Program-made: the position numbers and the translations under genes
Assembly (NCBI RefSeq): GCF_017744435.1
Contig: NZ_JAGIBG010000014.1
Span: 1 to 64,000 of the forward strand
Reading direction: 5' to 3'
Length of the DNA stretch: 64,000 bases
DNA from: Pseudomonas sp.
Lineage (GTDB): Bacteria > Pseudomonadota > Gammaproteobacteria > Pseudomonadales > Pseudomonadaceae
Notes under the pieces: generated by a model
Seen by the model: the letters and a program-made list of their open reading frames with translations, nothing else
Databases searched by the model: none
What the model was told of the DNA's origin: nothing
Part shown: positions 16,025-25,212 of the stretch, piece after piece
Numbering within the stretch: the stretch's first letter is position 1
Layout of the letters: the number at the start of each line of letters is the position of its first letter

Positions 16025-17983
16025 ATGAACGATGTGCTCTGGCGCCCCTCCACGGCGCAGATCGACGCCAGCCGGATGGATGCCTTCCGCCGCCGGGTGA
16101 ACCTGCGTTACAACCTGCAGCTCAATGACTACGCGGCCCTGCACCGCTGGAGCATCGAGCAGCGCCCGGCCTTCTGGCAAACCCTTGCCGACTATTTCCA
16201 TGTCGCCTGGCATACCCCTGCCAACCAGGTCCTCAGCGAAGGCGCGCAGATGCCAGACGCCCGCTGGTTCAGTGGGGCCACCCTGAATTTCGCCGAACAC
16301 CTGCTGCGTCGTCGTGACGACCGGCCTGCGGTGGTTTCCGTGCGCGAAGATGGCCAACGCGTGGTCTTCACCCATGCCCAACTGGCCGCCGAAGTCGCGG
16401 GCCTGCAGAAAGCGTTCAAGGCAGCCGGCATCGAGCCCGGTGACCGTATCGCGGCGGTCATGCCCAATACCTGGCAAACCCTGGTGGCGATGCTTGCCTG
16501 CACCAGTCTGGGTGCAGTCTGGTCGACATCTTCGCCGGAGTTCGGCCTGCACGGCATCATCGACCGCTTTGGCCAGATCGAACCGAAACTGCTGCTGGTC
16601 TGCGCCGGTTATCAATATGCCGGCAAGTCGATCGATCAGGTCGAGAAAGTCAACCAGGTCTGCGCCCAGTTGCCAGGGCTGCAGCAGTTGATCGTGGTGC
16701 CCTATACCCGCCCCCACACCCAAGCGTGTGAGTTCACCGCCGCCAAGGTCAGCCTGTGGGATGACTTCTACCAGCCAGGCGGCGAACCTGTGTTTGCCTC
16801 GCTGCCGTTCGACCACCCGTTGTACATTCTCTATTCCAGCGGCACCACGGGCGTGCCCAAGTGCATCGTCCACCGTGCCGGTGGCCTGCTGCTGCAACAC
16901 CTCAAGGAACACGGCCTGCACAACGACCTGAAGGCCGACGACGTGCTGTTCTACTACACCACCTGTGGCTGGATGATGTGGAACTGGCTGGCCAGCGGCC
17001 TGGCCGTCGGTGCCACCCTGGTGCTGTACGACGGCTCACCGTTCCACCCCGGCCCCGAGCGCCTGCTCGACCTGATCGACACCGAGCACATCCAGGCCTT
17101 CGGTACCAGTGCCAAGTACCTGGCTGCGCTGGAACAGGAAGGCCTGGAACCGGCCCGCAGCCATCGGCTGGACAGCCTGCGGCTGATCCTGTCCACCGGT
17201 TCGCCTTTGTCACCACACAGCTACGACTACGTATACGGCAAGATCAAGGCCGACCTGTGCCTGGCGTCGATGTCCGGTGGCACCGATATCGTCTCGTGCT
17301 TCGTGCTCGGCAACCCGACCCTGCCGGTGCGCCGTGGCGAGATGGCCTGCAAGGGCCTGGGCATGGCCGTGGAGGTGTGGAACGAACAGGGCCAGCCGGT
17401 GCTCGATGAAAAAGGCGAGCTGGTCTGCACCCGCAACTTCCCGTCAATGCCCCTGGGCTTCTGGAACGACAGCGACGGCAGCCGCTACCATGACGCCTAT
17501 TTCAGCCAGTTCCCCGGGGTCTGGGCGCAGGGCGACTATGCCGAACAGCGCAGCAGCGGCGGCTGGCTGATCCATGGCCGCTCCGACGCCGTGCTCAATC
17601 CGGGCGGCGTGCGCATCGGCACGGCAGAGATCTACCGCCAGGTGGAAAAAGTTGAAGAGGTGCTGGAAAGTGTGGCCATCGGCCAAGCCTGGCACGGCGA
17701 TGTGCGCGTGGTGCTGTTCGTGCGCCTGCGCGATGGCCTGCAACTGGACGACGCCCTGCGCCAGCGTATTCGCCAGGTGATCCGCCAGTACACCACGCCG
17801 CGCCATGTGCCGGCGGTGATCGCCCAGGTTACCGACATCCCCCGCACCATCAGCGGCAAGCTGGTGGAACTGGCCATCCGCAACGTGGTGCACGGGCTGC
17901 CGGTGAAAAATACCGATGCCCTGGCCAACCCGCAGGCGCTGGAGCAGTTTCGAGACCGCACGGAGCTGCGCGATCAGGCATAA
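16025..17983 (+). CDS. aacS: Acetoacetyl-CoA synthetase
   Basis: ATP-dependent ligase activating acetoacetate to acetoacetyl-CoA, 652 aa, ANL superfamily. The N-terminal acyl-CoA-synthetase domain has the P-loop-like YSSGTTGVPKCIVH and the A5-type region TTCGWMMWNWL. The C-terminal part has the HGRSDAVLNPGGVRIGTAEIYRQV hinge block and the catalytic lysine in RTISGKLVE. GGGAGG precedes the ATG at 16025. It completes the 3-hydroxybutyrate route and could also use acetoacetate from the cleavage enzyme encoded at 29043-30095 (inference). Confidence 0.94.
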   Translation: MNDVLWRPSTAQIDASRMDAFRRRVNLRYNLQLNDYAALHRWSIEQRPAFWQTLADYFHVAWHTPANQVLSEGAQMPDARWFSGATLNFAEHLLRRRDDRPAVVSVREDGQRVVFTHAQLAAEVAGLQKAFKAAGIEPGDRIAAVMPNTWQTLVAMLACTSLGAVWSTSSPEFGLHGIIDRFGQIEPKLLLVCAGYQYAGKSIDQVEKVNQVCAQLPGLQQLIVVPYTRPHTQACEFTAAKVSLWDDFYQPGGEPVFASLPFDHPLYILYSSGTTGVPKCIVHRAGGLLLQHLKEHGLHNDLKADDVLFYYTTCGWMMWNWLASGLAVGATLVLYDGSPFHPGPERLLDLIDTEHIQAFGTSAKYLAALEQEGLEPARSHRLDSLRLILSTGSPLSPHSYDYVYGKIKADLCLASMSGGTDIVSCFVLGNPTLPVRRGEMACKGLGMAVEVWNEQGQPVLDEKGELVCTRNFPSMPLGFWNDSDGSRYHDAYFSQFPGVWAQGDYAEQRSSGGWLIHGRSDAVLNPGGVRIGTAEIYRQVEKVEEVLESVAIGQAWHGDVRVVLFVRLRDGLQLDDALRQRIRQVIRQYTTPRHVPAVIAQVTDIPRTISGKLVELAIRNVVHGLPVKNTDALANPQALEQFRDRTELRDQA

Positions 17984-18019
17984 TGGCGCCCTTTTTTGCC
18001 CCGAAGCACAGGTGTACCC

Positions 18020-18295
18020 ATGAAAGCTCAAGCCCGCCACATCCTGGTCAAGACCGCTGACGAAGCCGAAAAGCTCAAGCAGCGCATCGCCAACGGCGAG
18101 GCCTTCGACGTGCTGGCGAAGAAGTTCTCCACCTGCCCGTCGGGCAAGCGCGGTGGTGACCTGGGCGAAGTACGCCCGGGCCAGCTGGTGGGCGCGATCG
18201 ACCAGGTGATCTTCAAGAAGCCCCTGCGCGTGGTTCACGGGCCGATCAAGAGCAAGTTCGGTTACCACCTGGTGCAGACCTTCTACCGCGACTGA
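18020..18295 (+). CDS. Second small parvulin peptidyl-prolyl isomerase
   Basis: 91-aa cytoplasmic parvulin, ARHILVKTADEAEKLKQRI...FSTCPSGKRGGDLGEVRPGQ...KSKFGYHLVQTFYRD, paralogous to the one at 7185-7466. The start at 18020 has AGGTG upstream; the longer frame (17996) lacks a ribosome-binding site. It follows aacS by 36 nt on the same strand but its function is unrelated. Confidence 0.9.
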   Translation: MKAQARHILVKTADEAEKLKQRIANGEAFDVLAKKFSTCPSGKRGGDLGEVRPGQLVGAIDQVIFKKPLRVVHGPIKSKFGYHLVQTFYRD

Positions 18296-18428
18296 TAGCC
18301 ACGGGCCACCTAGCATTTTTGCCAGTTGTCCCGTGTTCGTGCATTACTTACAACTCAGGCAGGGCCGAAGCGGCGCTTGAAATGCCGCGTCAGGTAGTGG
18401 TCCCTCTAGTGGACACGGAGACCTGCCG

Positions 18429-20762
18429 ATGCGTTGCCCTCGCCTGCTTTCGTCCGCCGCTTTCCCCCTCCTGACCCTGCCGCTACTGGTCCATGCCCAA
18501 AACCTGGTCGTTTCGCCTGGCGACAACCTGGGCGCCGTGGTGCAGACCTCGGCCATCGACGACTTCAGGATGACCGGCGGGACCGTGCAATCGCTCAATC
18601 AAGGGCAAGGCTACGACACGTTCTACATGTCCGGCGGGCGGATCGTCGGCGCCTTCGAGGACGGCGACCGGGCAATCTTCGCGGGCGGGCGTATTGGCCG
18701 GGTCGACCTCAAGCTGGCCGACAACTACTTTGAAATGTCCCAGGACCTGGGTATCGAAACTCTCATCGATGGCAACCTGGTCAGCGGCTTCGGCAACGAC
18801 ACCATCATCCTTCGCGGCGGCACCATCGGCGGCAACATCAGCACCAGCGGTGGCGACGACAGCATCACCATCAGCGGTGGCACCTTGAAAGGCAGCGTGC
18901 TGGCCAGCACGGGCAATGATATTTTGAACTGGTCGGGGGGCACCATCGGTGGGCGGGTCGACATGGGCGTTGGCGACGATCAGGTCGCCATCAGCAACCT
19001 CAACCCACAAACCCTTAACATCAATATCGATGGCGGTGCCGGCAACGACCGCCTGCAGTTCATCAACAGCGAGATTGATTGCGGCGCCCGCTACCTGAAC
19101 TTCGAAACGATCGACCTGAACCAGAACAGCCACCTGACGCTGAACGATACGCTTGCGCTTGGCGATGCAGATACCGGCAGCGGCACTCTGGCTATCGACG
19201 CCAGCAGCACGCTGGCTGCTCGCCAGGGAACGATTTCGCCCTTTACCACGGGGCAACTTGCCAGTGTGCGCAATGCCGGCACGATCGACCTGAGCACGGG
19301 CAATGACGCCCAGGGCCGCCTGACCATCAACGGCAACTACCAGGGTGACAATGGCCTGTTGCGCGTGAACAGCGTGCTCGCGGGCGACGATGCAGCCTCG
19401 GATCGCCTGGTGGTCAGCCAGGGCAGCATCGGCGGCAGCACGCGACTGGAGGTGAACAATCTGGGTGGCGCGGGTGCCGCCACGAACCTGAATGGTATTC
19501 AGGTCGTAGAAGCTCGCAATGGCGCCACCAGCACCGCCACGGCCTTTGTCCAGACTCAAACGCTGTCGGTCGGCGCTTTCGACTACCGGCTGTTCAAAGG
19601 TGGGGTGACTGCGGGAAGTGAAAACAGCTGGTACCTGCGCTCAACGCTGGTCGCGCCGCCCCCCGTAACACAGCCGGAAAATCCGTCTCAACCAACGGAG
19701 CCAGGCGAACCACCCGTGATTGCCTCGGCCGCAACCCCGCCTGTCGCTGCGCCAGCGCCCGGCCAGCCCGACCTGCCAGCGCCGGTGCAAGGCGAAAGCC
19801 TGCCACTGTATCGCCCGGAAGTGCCGGTCTATGCCGCAGCACCGAGGGGCGCCGCCATCATCGCCCGTCAGGCGCTGGGCACGTTCCATCAGCGTCAAGG
19901 TGATCAGCAGTTGCTGCAGGGCGAAGGCGCCCTGCCCGCCAGTTGGGGCCAGGCCTACGGCGGCGCGCTGCGCCAGCAGTGGAGCGGTACCGTCAGCCCG
20001 AGCCTGGACGGTGACCTGTATGGTTTCAAGGTGGGCCAGGACCTGTATGCCAAGATCAGCGATGACGGCTATCGCCAGCATCTGGGCCTGTATGTCAGCC
20101 ACAGCCGCCTGGACGCCGACGTCAAAGGCTTTGCCCTGGCCGTGGAGGACCGCCGCGTAGGTGACCTCAAGCTCGATGGCGACAGTGTCGGTGGCTACTG
20201 GACGCTGGTGGGTCCACAAGGCTGGTACCTCGACAGCGTGCTGCAATACAGCAAGCTCGATGGCCGCGCCCGCTCCGACCGGGGCGACAAACTGAACATC
20301 GACGGCCACGCCTGGACCGCATCGCTGGAGTCCGGCTATCCAATCAGCGTGTCCGAACGGTGGACCCTGGAACCACAGGCCCAGCTGATTGCCCAGAAAG
20401 TCTCGCTCGACAGCGCCAACGACAGCGTCTCGCACGTCAGCCATGATGCCCAGGTCGAGCTGACCGGCCGACTCGGTGTGCGCCTGGAAGGTGCCTACAG
20501 CGGCACCAGCGCTCGCCTGCTGCAACCCTATGCGCAGCTCAACCTGTGGCACGGCGACGGCGGTCGCGACACCTTGACCTTCGATGGCGTGGACAAGATC
20601 AAGACCGACTACCGCTACACCTCGGTGCAGCTCGAAACCGGCCTGGTCGCCCAGGTCAGCGAGGCGCTGAGCCTGCACGGCGGCGTGCAGTACTCAAGCA
20701 ACCTCGACAGCCGCCAGCAGGAAGCCAGCGGGGTGAACCTGGGTGTGCGCTGGCAGTTCTAG
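18429..20762 (+). CDS. Autotransporter outer-membrane beta-barrel protein
   Basis: 777-aa type V secretion protein. Signal peptide MRCPRLLSSAAFPLLTLPLLVHA; a passenger of beta-helix type to about residue 400; a Pro-rich linker (about 405-455, APPPVTQPENPSQPTEPGEPP); and a C-terminal barrel from about residue 500 ending GVNLGVRWQF with the terminal Phe needed by the BAM machinery. Residues 120-207 contain an exact 20-residue period of GGT and GDD/GND motifs. AcD-like barrel blocks such as WGQAYGGALRQQW and the GYR...LGLYVSHSRLDADV stretch support the call. GGAG precedes the ATG. Passenger activity is unknown; no protease motif seen. Confidence 0.88.
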   Translation: MRCPRLLSSAAFPLLTLPLLVHAQNLVVSPGDNLGAVVQTSAIDDFRMTGGTVQSLNQGQGYDTFYMSGGRIVGAFEDGDRAIFAGGRIGRVDLKLADNYFEMSQDLGIETLIDGNLVSGFGNDTIILRGGTIGGNISTSGGDDSITISGGTLKGSVLASTGNDILNWSGGTIGGRVDMGVGDDQVAISNLNPQTLNINIDGGAGNDRLQFINSEIDCGARYLNFETIDLNQNSHLTLNDTLALGDADTGSGTLAIDASSTLAARQGTISPFTTGQLASVRNAGTIDLSTGNDAQGRLTINGNYQGDNGLLRVNSVLAGDDAASDRLVVSQGSIGGSTRLEVNNLGGAGAATNLNGIQVVEARNGATSTATAFVQTQTLSVGAFDYRLFKGGVTAGSENSWYLRSTLVAPPPVTQPENPSQPTEPGEPPVIASAATPPVAAPAPGQPDLPAPVQGESLPLYRPEVPVYAAAPRGAAIIARQALGTFHQRQGDQQLLQGEGALPASWGQAYGGALRQQWSGTVSPSLDGDLYGFKVGQDLYAKISDDGYRQHLGLYVSHSRLDADVKGFALAVEDRRVGDLKLDGDSVGGYWTLVGPQGWYLDSVLQYSKLDGRARSDRGDKLNIDGHAWTASLESGYPISVSERWTLEPQAQLIAQKVSLDSANDSVSHVSHDAQVELTGRLGVRLEGAYSGTSARLLQPYAQLNLWHGDGGRDTLTFDGVDKIKTDYRYTSVQLETGLVAQVSEALSLHGGVQYSSNLDSRQQEASGVNLGVRWQF

Positions 20763-21382
20763 CGCCGCGCCGCCAGCAGGCCAAGGCCTGCGCATCCTAG
20801 CAGCGAGGCGCTGACCCGGTTGAACAGCCGGCGTGGCCCGGGTTGGCTGAACCAGCGCTGCATGTAAGCACCCAGGCCCGAGTAGATGGCAATCGCCGCC
20901 CACTCCAGAAGCAGGAACAGCACGCCGAGCCAGAGGAACTGCTCGCTCACCGGCGTGGCGCTGCCAACCGAGACGAACTGCGGCAGGAAAGCGGTGAAGA
21001 TCAGAATGGCTTTCGGGTTGCCCGCCGCCACCCAGAATTCCTGGCGCGCCAGGCGCCACGTGCCACGGGGGTGATCGCTGGCCACCACGGCCTCGCCGAC
21101 CGGGGCGCGCCACAGCTGCCAGGCGATGTAGAACAGGTACGCCGCACCGACCACCTTGATCGCCAGGAACAGGTACTCGCTGGTGTGCAGCACCACCGCC
21201 AGGCCCATGGCGGCCAGGGCGATCATGCCGCTGAAGGCGAGAATCCGCCCGCCACCGGCAACGCAGGCGGTGCGCAGGCCGTAGCGGCTGGCGTTATGCA
21301 GCGACAACAGGTTGTTCGGCCCCGGCGCCATGTTCAATGCGAAGCAGGCAGGGATGAATAGCAACAGGCTCGACAGGTCCAT
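20759..21382 (-). CDS. LysE/RhtB-family amino acid exporter
   Basis: 207-aa inner-membrane exporter with six hydrophobic segments. The family signature ALNMAPGPNNLLSLHNASRYGLR is at the N-terminus and AAGNPKAILIFTAFLPQFV in the middle. Its 3' end overlaps the autotransporter stop by 4 nt, convergently. It is divergently transcribed from an AraC regulator gene 131 bp away, a common exporter-regulator arrangement. Substrate unknown. Confidence 0.88.
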   Translation of the reverse strand: MDLSSLLLFIPACFALNMAPGPNNLLSLHNASRYGLRTACVAGGGRILAFSGMIALAAMGLAVVLHTSEYLFLAIKVVGAAYLFYIAWQLWRAPVGEAVVASDHPRGTWRLARQEFWVAAGNPKAILIFTAFLPQFVSVGSATPVSEQFLWLGVLFLLLEWAAIAIYSGLGAYMQRWFSQPGPRRLFNRVSASLLGCAGLGLLAARR

Positions 21383-21513
21383 TTTGTTCTCCAGGCAATC
21401 AGCCGCTACTGTCGATGCCGGGCGGGGGCTGGGTCAAGGTACAGCCAGCGGCAAAAACTGTACGGTCACTCGCCCGGCGCTGCTAAGCTGCCCAGCTGAT
21501 CGAGGACCCTGTC

Positions 21514-22332
21514 ATGCCCACTGCCCGCTCCCAGCTCTGGCGCGACCCGGCACTGCCCTGGGTGGAAAGCCGCCGCGCCTGCCATAGTCGCGCCTGCTAC
21601 AAGGCGCACAGTCACCCGACCTTCTCCATCGGTGCAGTGGATGCTGGCAGTAGCTGCTTCACGGGCGCTGGCGACGGTCAAGAACACCTGACACCGGGTA
21701 CCCTGGTGCTGGTGCCGGCGCAGCGGGTACATGCCTGCAACCCCGCACCCGGCCAAGCCTGGAGCTACCAGATGCTGCATGTGGATGGCGCCTGGCTGGC
21801 TCAGTGGCGGCTGGAGTCCGGGCTCGCCGCAGCCAGGTCCGGTGCCCCTGCGCGGATCAGCCGGGAGCCGGCGCTATACCGTGAGTTCTGTGCGCTGAAC
21901 GACCTGCTCTTCTCGGCCGCGGGCGTCGGCGAGAAGGAAGCTGCACTGCTGGCGTTCTTGGGCGATCACGACTTTTCGGCGCAACCGGCATCGCTTGCAG
22001 CCCCCGCACCCGTGTTGGGAATGCCGACCTTGCGTGGGCTGATCGAACACATCGAAGCACAAGACCTGGCGCAGCTGAGCCTCGAACGCCTGGCCGGGCA
22101 AGCGGGTCTTGGCCGCTATCAGTTGATCCGCGCGTTTCGCGCCGCCACCGGGCTGACACCCCATGCCTACCTGCTCAACGCGCGGGTCAACCGTGGCCGG
22201 CTGCTGCTGCGTGACGGGCTGGCGTTGGCCGAGGTTGCCTACCAGCTGGGGTTTGCCGACCAGAGCCACTTCCAGCGGGTATTCAAAGCCCATGTCGGGG
22301 TGACGCCGGGGCAGTACCGGCACGCGCAATAA
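21514..22332 (+). CDS. AraC-family regulator with cupin sensor
   Basis: 272-aa transcription factor. N-terminal AraC-type cupin (HSHPTFSIGAVDAG...LTPGTLVLVPAQRVHACNP, residues about 30-80) and C-terminal double helix-turn-helix: LSLERLAGQAGLGRYQLIRAF and ALAEVAYQLGFADQSHFQRVFK...TPGQYR. GAGGA lies upstream of the ATG. It stands between two LysE-type exporters, so control of one or both is likely. The cupin type argues against this being BenR, despite a ben operon in the window. Confidence 0.88.
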   Translation: MPTARSQLWRDPALPWVESRRACHSRACYKAHSHPTFSIGAVDAGSSCFTGAGDGQEHLTPGTLVLVPAQRVHACNPAPGQAWSYQMLHVDGAWLAQWRLESGLAAARSGAPARISREPALYREFCALNDLLFSAAGVGEKEAALLAFLGDHDFSAQPASLAAPAPVLGMPTLRGLIEHIEAQDLAQLSLERLAGQAGLGRYQLIRAFRAATGLTPHAYLLNARVNRGRLLLRDGLALAEVAYQLGFADQSHFQRVFKAHVGVTPGQYRHAQ

Positions 22333-22393
22333 TCTTCAATACCGGCGCCAGGGCAGCCCCCAGACTGCGGCTTTCCTCCCGAGACAGCCCACC

Positions 22394-23008
22394 ATGGAGC
22401 AGTTCCTGATCGTCGCCCTCGCCCACTTCCTTGCCCTGCTGTCACCTGGCCCGGACTTTTTCCTGGTGGCCCGCACCTCGGTAGCGGCAGGATGGCGCGT
22501 TGCCAGTGGCGCCTGCCTGGGCATCGCCCTGGCCAACGGCCTGTTCATTGCCATGGCCTTCGCCGGCCTGGCCATCCTGCGCGAAGGCAGTGCGCTGTTC
22601 CTCACCCTGCAACTGGCCGGTGCCGGCTACCTGCTGTACATCGGCCTGCTGTTCCTGCGCCATGCCGGTAAAAGCGAGCTGACAGCCGTTGCTGGGCAAG
22701 GCGCGATCAAGGGTTGGTGGCGCGGCCTGGGCATGGGTTTTATGTCTGGGGCACTGAACCCGAAGAACGCGCTGTTCTACGCCAGCCTTGCCGGCATGGT
22801 GGCCGGCAGCAGCGCCGGCTGGAAATGGCTGTACAGCACCTGGATGTTCAGCATCGTGCTGTTGTGGGACCTGCTGGTGGCCGCAGCCATCGGCAATCAA
22901 CGCCTGCTGCGGCGTTTCGCCCGTGCCCTGCCGTGGCTGGAACGGGCTTCCGGGGTCATGCTGATGGTGCTGGCCGTGGCGCTGTTGATTCATCTGCTGC
23001 CGGGCTGA
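22394..23008 (+). CDS. LysE/RhtB-family amino acid exporter (second)
   Basis: 204-aa membrane exporter: LSPGPDFFLVARTSVAAGWR signature, six hydrophobic segments and the ALNPKNALFYASLAG block. It starts 61 nt after the AraC gene and may be co-transcribed with it. The 3' end overlaps the convergent phosphatase gene by 53 bp. Confidence 0.87.
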   Translation: MEQFLIVALAHFLALLSPGPDFFLVARTSVAAGWRVASGACLGIALANGLFIAMAFAGLAILREGSALFLTLQLAGAGYLLYIGLLFLRHAGKSELTAVAGQGAIKGWWRGLGMGFMSGALNPKNALFYASLAGMVAGSSAGWKWLYSTWMFSIVLLWDLLVAAAIGNQRLLRRFARALPWLERASGVMLMVLAVALLIHLLPG

Positions 23009-23681
23009 CCAGGCGCAGGCTGGCGAGGTCCATCAGGCTGAAATGACCACTGGCCCAGCCACCGGTATCCAGGTGCCAGACGTTGCCCAGCTGCTTGGCT
23101 CGCAACACTGGCGTATGCCCTACCAGCAAGGCACGCAGCCCTGCCACAACCTCAGTGTTGCCGTCCTTCAGGCGTTGGCGCGACCACTGGCAAACCTCAC
23201 GAACGCCCGCGTCGTCGTCGAAGCGCAAGCTATCACGCAGCACGTTCCAGTCGTTGAAAGGGCTGTCGGCATGCAGCACGCCGATCAGGCCGGCATCGGT
23301 CTGCACCTCCAGGGCGATCGGCAGCTGCAGGAATCGATCGACAAAGAGCGCCTGCCTGTCCCTGGGCATATCGATGAACCAGGCCCCCCCTGCGGCACGG
23401 TACATGTCCAGGTCCAGGCGCCCGCCATGCAGGCAAGTGATCGCCAGCGACTCGTGATTGCCCTGCACGGCGTGGAACCAGGGCTGATCCAACCAATCCA
23501 GGCACTCTTCACTGTGCGGCCCGCGGTCGACCAGGTCGCCGACGCTGAACAGGCGGTCCACTGCCGGGTCGAAACCTGCGGCGTCCAGGCACTGCTCAAG
23601 CCGCCGAAAATGCCCGTGGATATCGCCCACGGCCAGGTCGCGTCCTTTGCTGTTGGCGGCTACCCGCCGAAACCGGCTCAT
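22956..23681 (-). CDS. Metallophosphatase, PrpA/PphA-like Ser/Thr phosphatase
   Basis: 241-aa calcineurin-type phosphoesterase of the bacterial PPP group. Motifs in order: GDIHGH (about residue 19), GDLVDRGPHS (46), GNHE (73) and VGHTP (about 190), supplying the dinuclear metal ligands. The start at 23681 (MSRFRRVAANSKGRD) has AGAGGA about eight bases upstream; the longer frame to 23732 does not. Could dephosphorylate phosphoproteins or act as a nucleotide hydrolase; substrate not readable. Confidence 0.85.
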   Translation of the reverse strand: MSRFRRVAANSKGRDLAVGDIHGHFRRLEQCLDAAGFDPAVDRLFSVGDLVDRGPHSEECLDWLDQPWFHAVQGNHESLAITCLHGGRLDLDMYRAAGGAWFIDMPRDRQALFVDRFLQLPIALEVQTDAGLIGVLHADSPFNDWNVLRDSLRFDDDAGVREVCQWSRQRLKDGNTEVVAGLRALLVGHTPVLRAKQLGNVWHLDTGGWASGHFSLMDLASLRLVSPAADESTAPRPAPSA

Positions 23682-23755
23682 TACAATGTTCCTCTGCTGG
23701 CGCGCGGCGGCCGGCGTAAAATGGAGCGACACGCAGCCCGCCCCGGAGGTGCATC

Positions 23756-24271
23756 ATGCGTAACGCTCTTGTGTGTGCCGTGCTCATGGCGCTGTCATTC
23801 AACAGCATGGCACAAGGCACCCCGCCTGCGCAGGTCGAGGTGCGTTTCGACCACCCGGAAAAATTTCGCGACGCCAGCCTCGATGGCCCTGGCTATGAAC
23901 GCGGCGCCGACCCCTACGTGATGAAGAGCCTGACTGAATACCTGCAGAAACTCGGCCAGCGCTACCTGAAACCCGACCAGCAATTGGTCATCGACATACG
24001 CGACATCGACCTGGCCGGCCGTTACGAGCCGTGGCACAGCCAGGCCTACGATGTGCGCTACATGCGCGACATCACCTGGCCGACCATCGACCTGAGCTAC
24101 ACCTTGCACCAGCCCGGCAAGCCCGACCAGCAGGCCCAGGAACGGGTCAGCGACAAGATGTACCTGAGCCGCCCAGGCCGTGCCTCCCACGGCAGTGACC
24201 GTCTGTACGCGGAAAAGGCCATGCTCGATGACTGGTTCCGCCAGCGGTTCGGGCCGCATTCGACGTCCTGA
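23756..24271 (+). CDS. DUF3016 family exported protein
   Basis: 171 aa with a signal peptide (MRNALVCAVLMALSFNSMAQ). The body has the DUF3016 pattern: VEVRFDHPEKFRDASLD..., LGQRYLKPDQQLVIDIRDIDLAGRYEPW, DVRYMRDITWP and LYAEKAMLDDWFRQRF at the C-terminus. Probably periplasmic. GGAGG precedes the ATG. Divergent from the phosphatase, 74 bp apart. Function unknown. Confidence 0.85.
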   Translation: MRNALVCAVLMALSFNSMAQGTPPAQVEVRFDHPEKFRDASLDGPGYERGADPYVMKSLTEYLQKLGQRYLKPDQQLVIDIRDIDLAGRYEPWHSQAYDVRYMRDITWPTIDLSYTLHQPGKPDQQAQERVSDKMYLSRPGRASHGSDRLYAEKAMLDDWFRQRFGPHSTS

Positions 24272-24349
24272 CGCGACCCTTTGCTGGTACAGGCGAGTGT
24301 GTCGGGGGTATGCTCGGCCCTTCGACCTGTACCAGGGAAGGGACGCACC

Positions 24350-25093
24350 ATGAAACTCTGTGCCGTACAACTGGCCTCGCGCAAAGGCGACCTGGCGGGC
24401 AACCTCGCCCGCCACCTGAGCTGCATCGAGCAAGCCGCGGCACTGGGCGCCGAGTTGGTGGTGTTCCCGGAACTGTCGTTGACCGGTTACGAACCGACCT
24501 TGGCGCGCCAGGTAGCCCTGCCGGTGACCTCTGCCCGCCTCGAACCCTTGCAGGCGCTATGTGACCAGCTGGCAATCAGCGTGGCCGTGGGGCTGCCGCT
24601 GCCGACCGCCGAGGGCATTCGCATCGGCATGCCCATCCTGCGCCCAGGGCTGCCGCCACTGGTGTATGCCAAGCAGCGTCTGCATGACGATGAACGGCCG
24701 TTTTTCACGCCTGGAGATCAACCACTGGTGTTCGAATCGGGAGCGCTGCAGATCGCCCCGGCCATCTGCTATGAATCGATGTTCATCGCACATGCCGCCC
24801 AGGCCCATGGGCTGGGTGCCGAGCTGTATCTGGTCAGCGTGGCCAAGACTGCCAAAGGCATGCGCGAAGGCAACGAGCATTACCCGGAGGTGGCACGCAC
24901 CTTGGGCATTCCGGTGCTGCTGGCCAACTGCGTCGGGCCGGCAGACAACTTCATCGGAGCCGGCGGTTCCGCAGCCTGGGACAGCCACGGCAACCTGCTG
25001 GCAGCACTGGACGACAAGGCTGAAGGCCTGATCTTGCTGGATACTGCCAGCAACATCGCGCTCGACGTACCGCTGACTGCCTCTGCTACATGA
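24350..25093 (+). CDS. Carbon-nitrogen hydrolase (nitrilase superfamily)
   Basis: 247-aa cytoplasmic amidase-type enzyme. The Glu-Lys-Cys triad is visible: Glu in VVFPELSLTGYEP (about residue 42), Lys in VYAKQRLHDDERPFF (about 105) and Cys in APAICYESMF (about 140). The start at 24350 (MKLCAVQLASRKGD) fits the family and has AGGGAAGGG upstream. The substrate cannot be assigned; relatives include omega-amidases and N-carbamoyl hydrolases. Confidence 0.87.
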   Translation: MKLCAVQLASRKGDLAGNLARHLSCIEQAAALGAELVVFPELSLTGYEPTLARQVALPVTSARLEPLQALCDQLAISVAVGLPLPTAEGIRIGMPILRPGLPPLVYAKQRLHDDERPFFTPGDQPLVFESGALQIAPAICYESMFIAHAAQAHGLGAELYLVSVAKTAKGMREGNEHYPEVARTLGIPVLLANCVGPADNFIGAGGSAAWDSHGNLLAALDDKAEGLILLDTASNIALDVPLTASAT

Positions 25094-25111
25094 AGTGATT
25101 GCCTGTACCGG

Positions 25112-25198
25112 CCTCTTCGCGGGCACGCCCGCTCCCACAGGATCTCTACCCGGTCAAACATGTGGTACTCCTGTGAGAGCGGGCGTGCCCGCGAAGAG
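25112..25198. repeat. REP pair (REPIN) before ogt
   Basis: Inverted units 25112-25140 and 25170-25198. Left arm and flank match the REPIN at 11.5 kb; the right arm carries TGTGAGAG instead of TGTGGGAG. It separates the convergent hydrolase and ogt genes. Confidence 0.85.
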
Positions 25199-25212
25199 CA
25201 CAGTACAAGTTG

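Noticed and set aside
21514..22332. AraC-family gene as a candidate for the missing benR
   Set aside because: It has a cupin sensor typical of small exporter-linked AraC proteins, is shorter than BenR/XylS proteins, lies 16 kb away and is flanked by LysE exporters.
25112..25198. Short spaced repeats as a possible CRISPR array
   Set aside because: Only two inverted, hairpin-forming units with REP consensus; a CRISPR needs several direct repeats with regular spacers.
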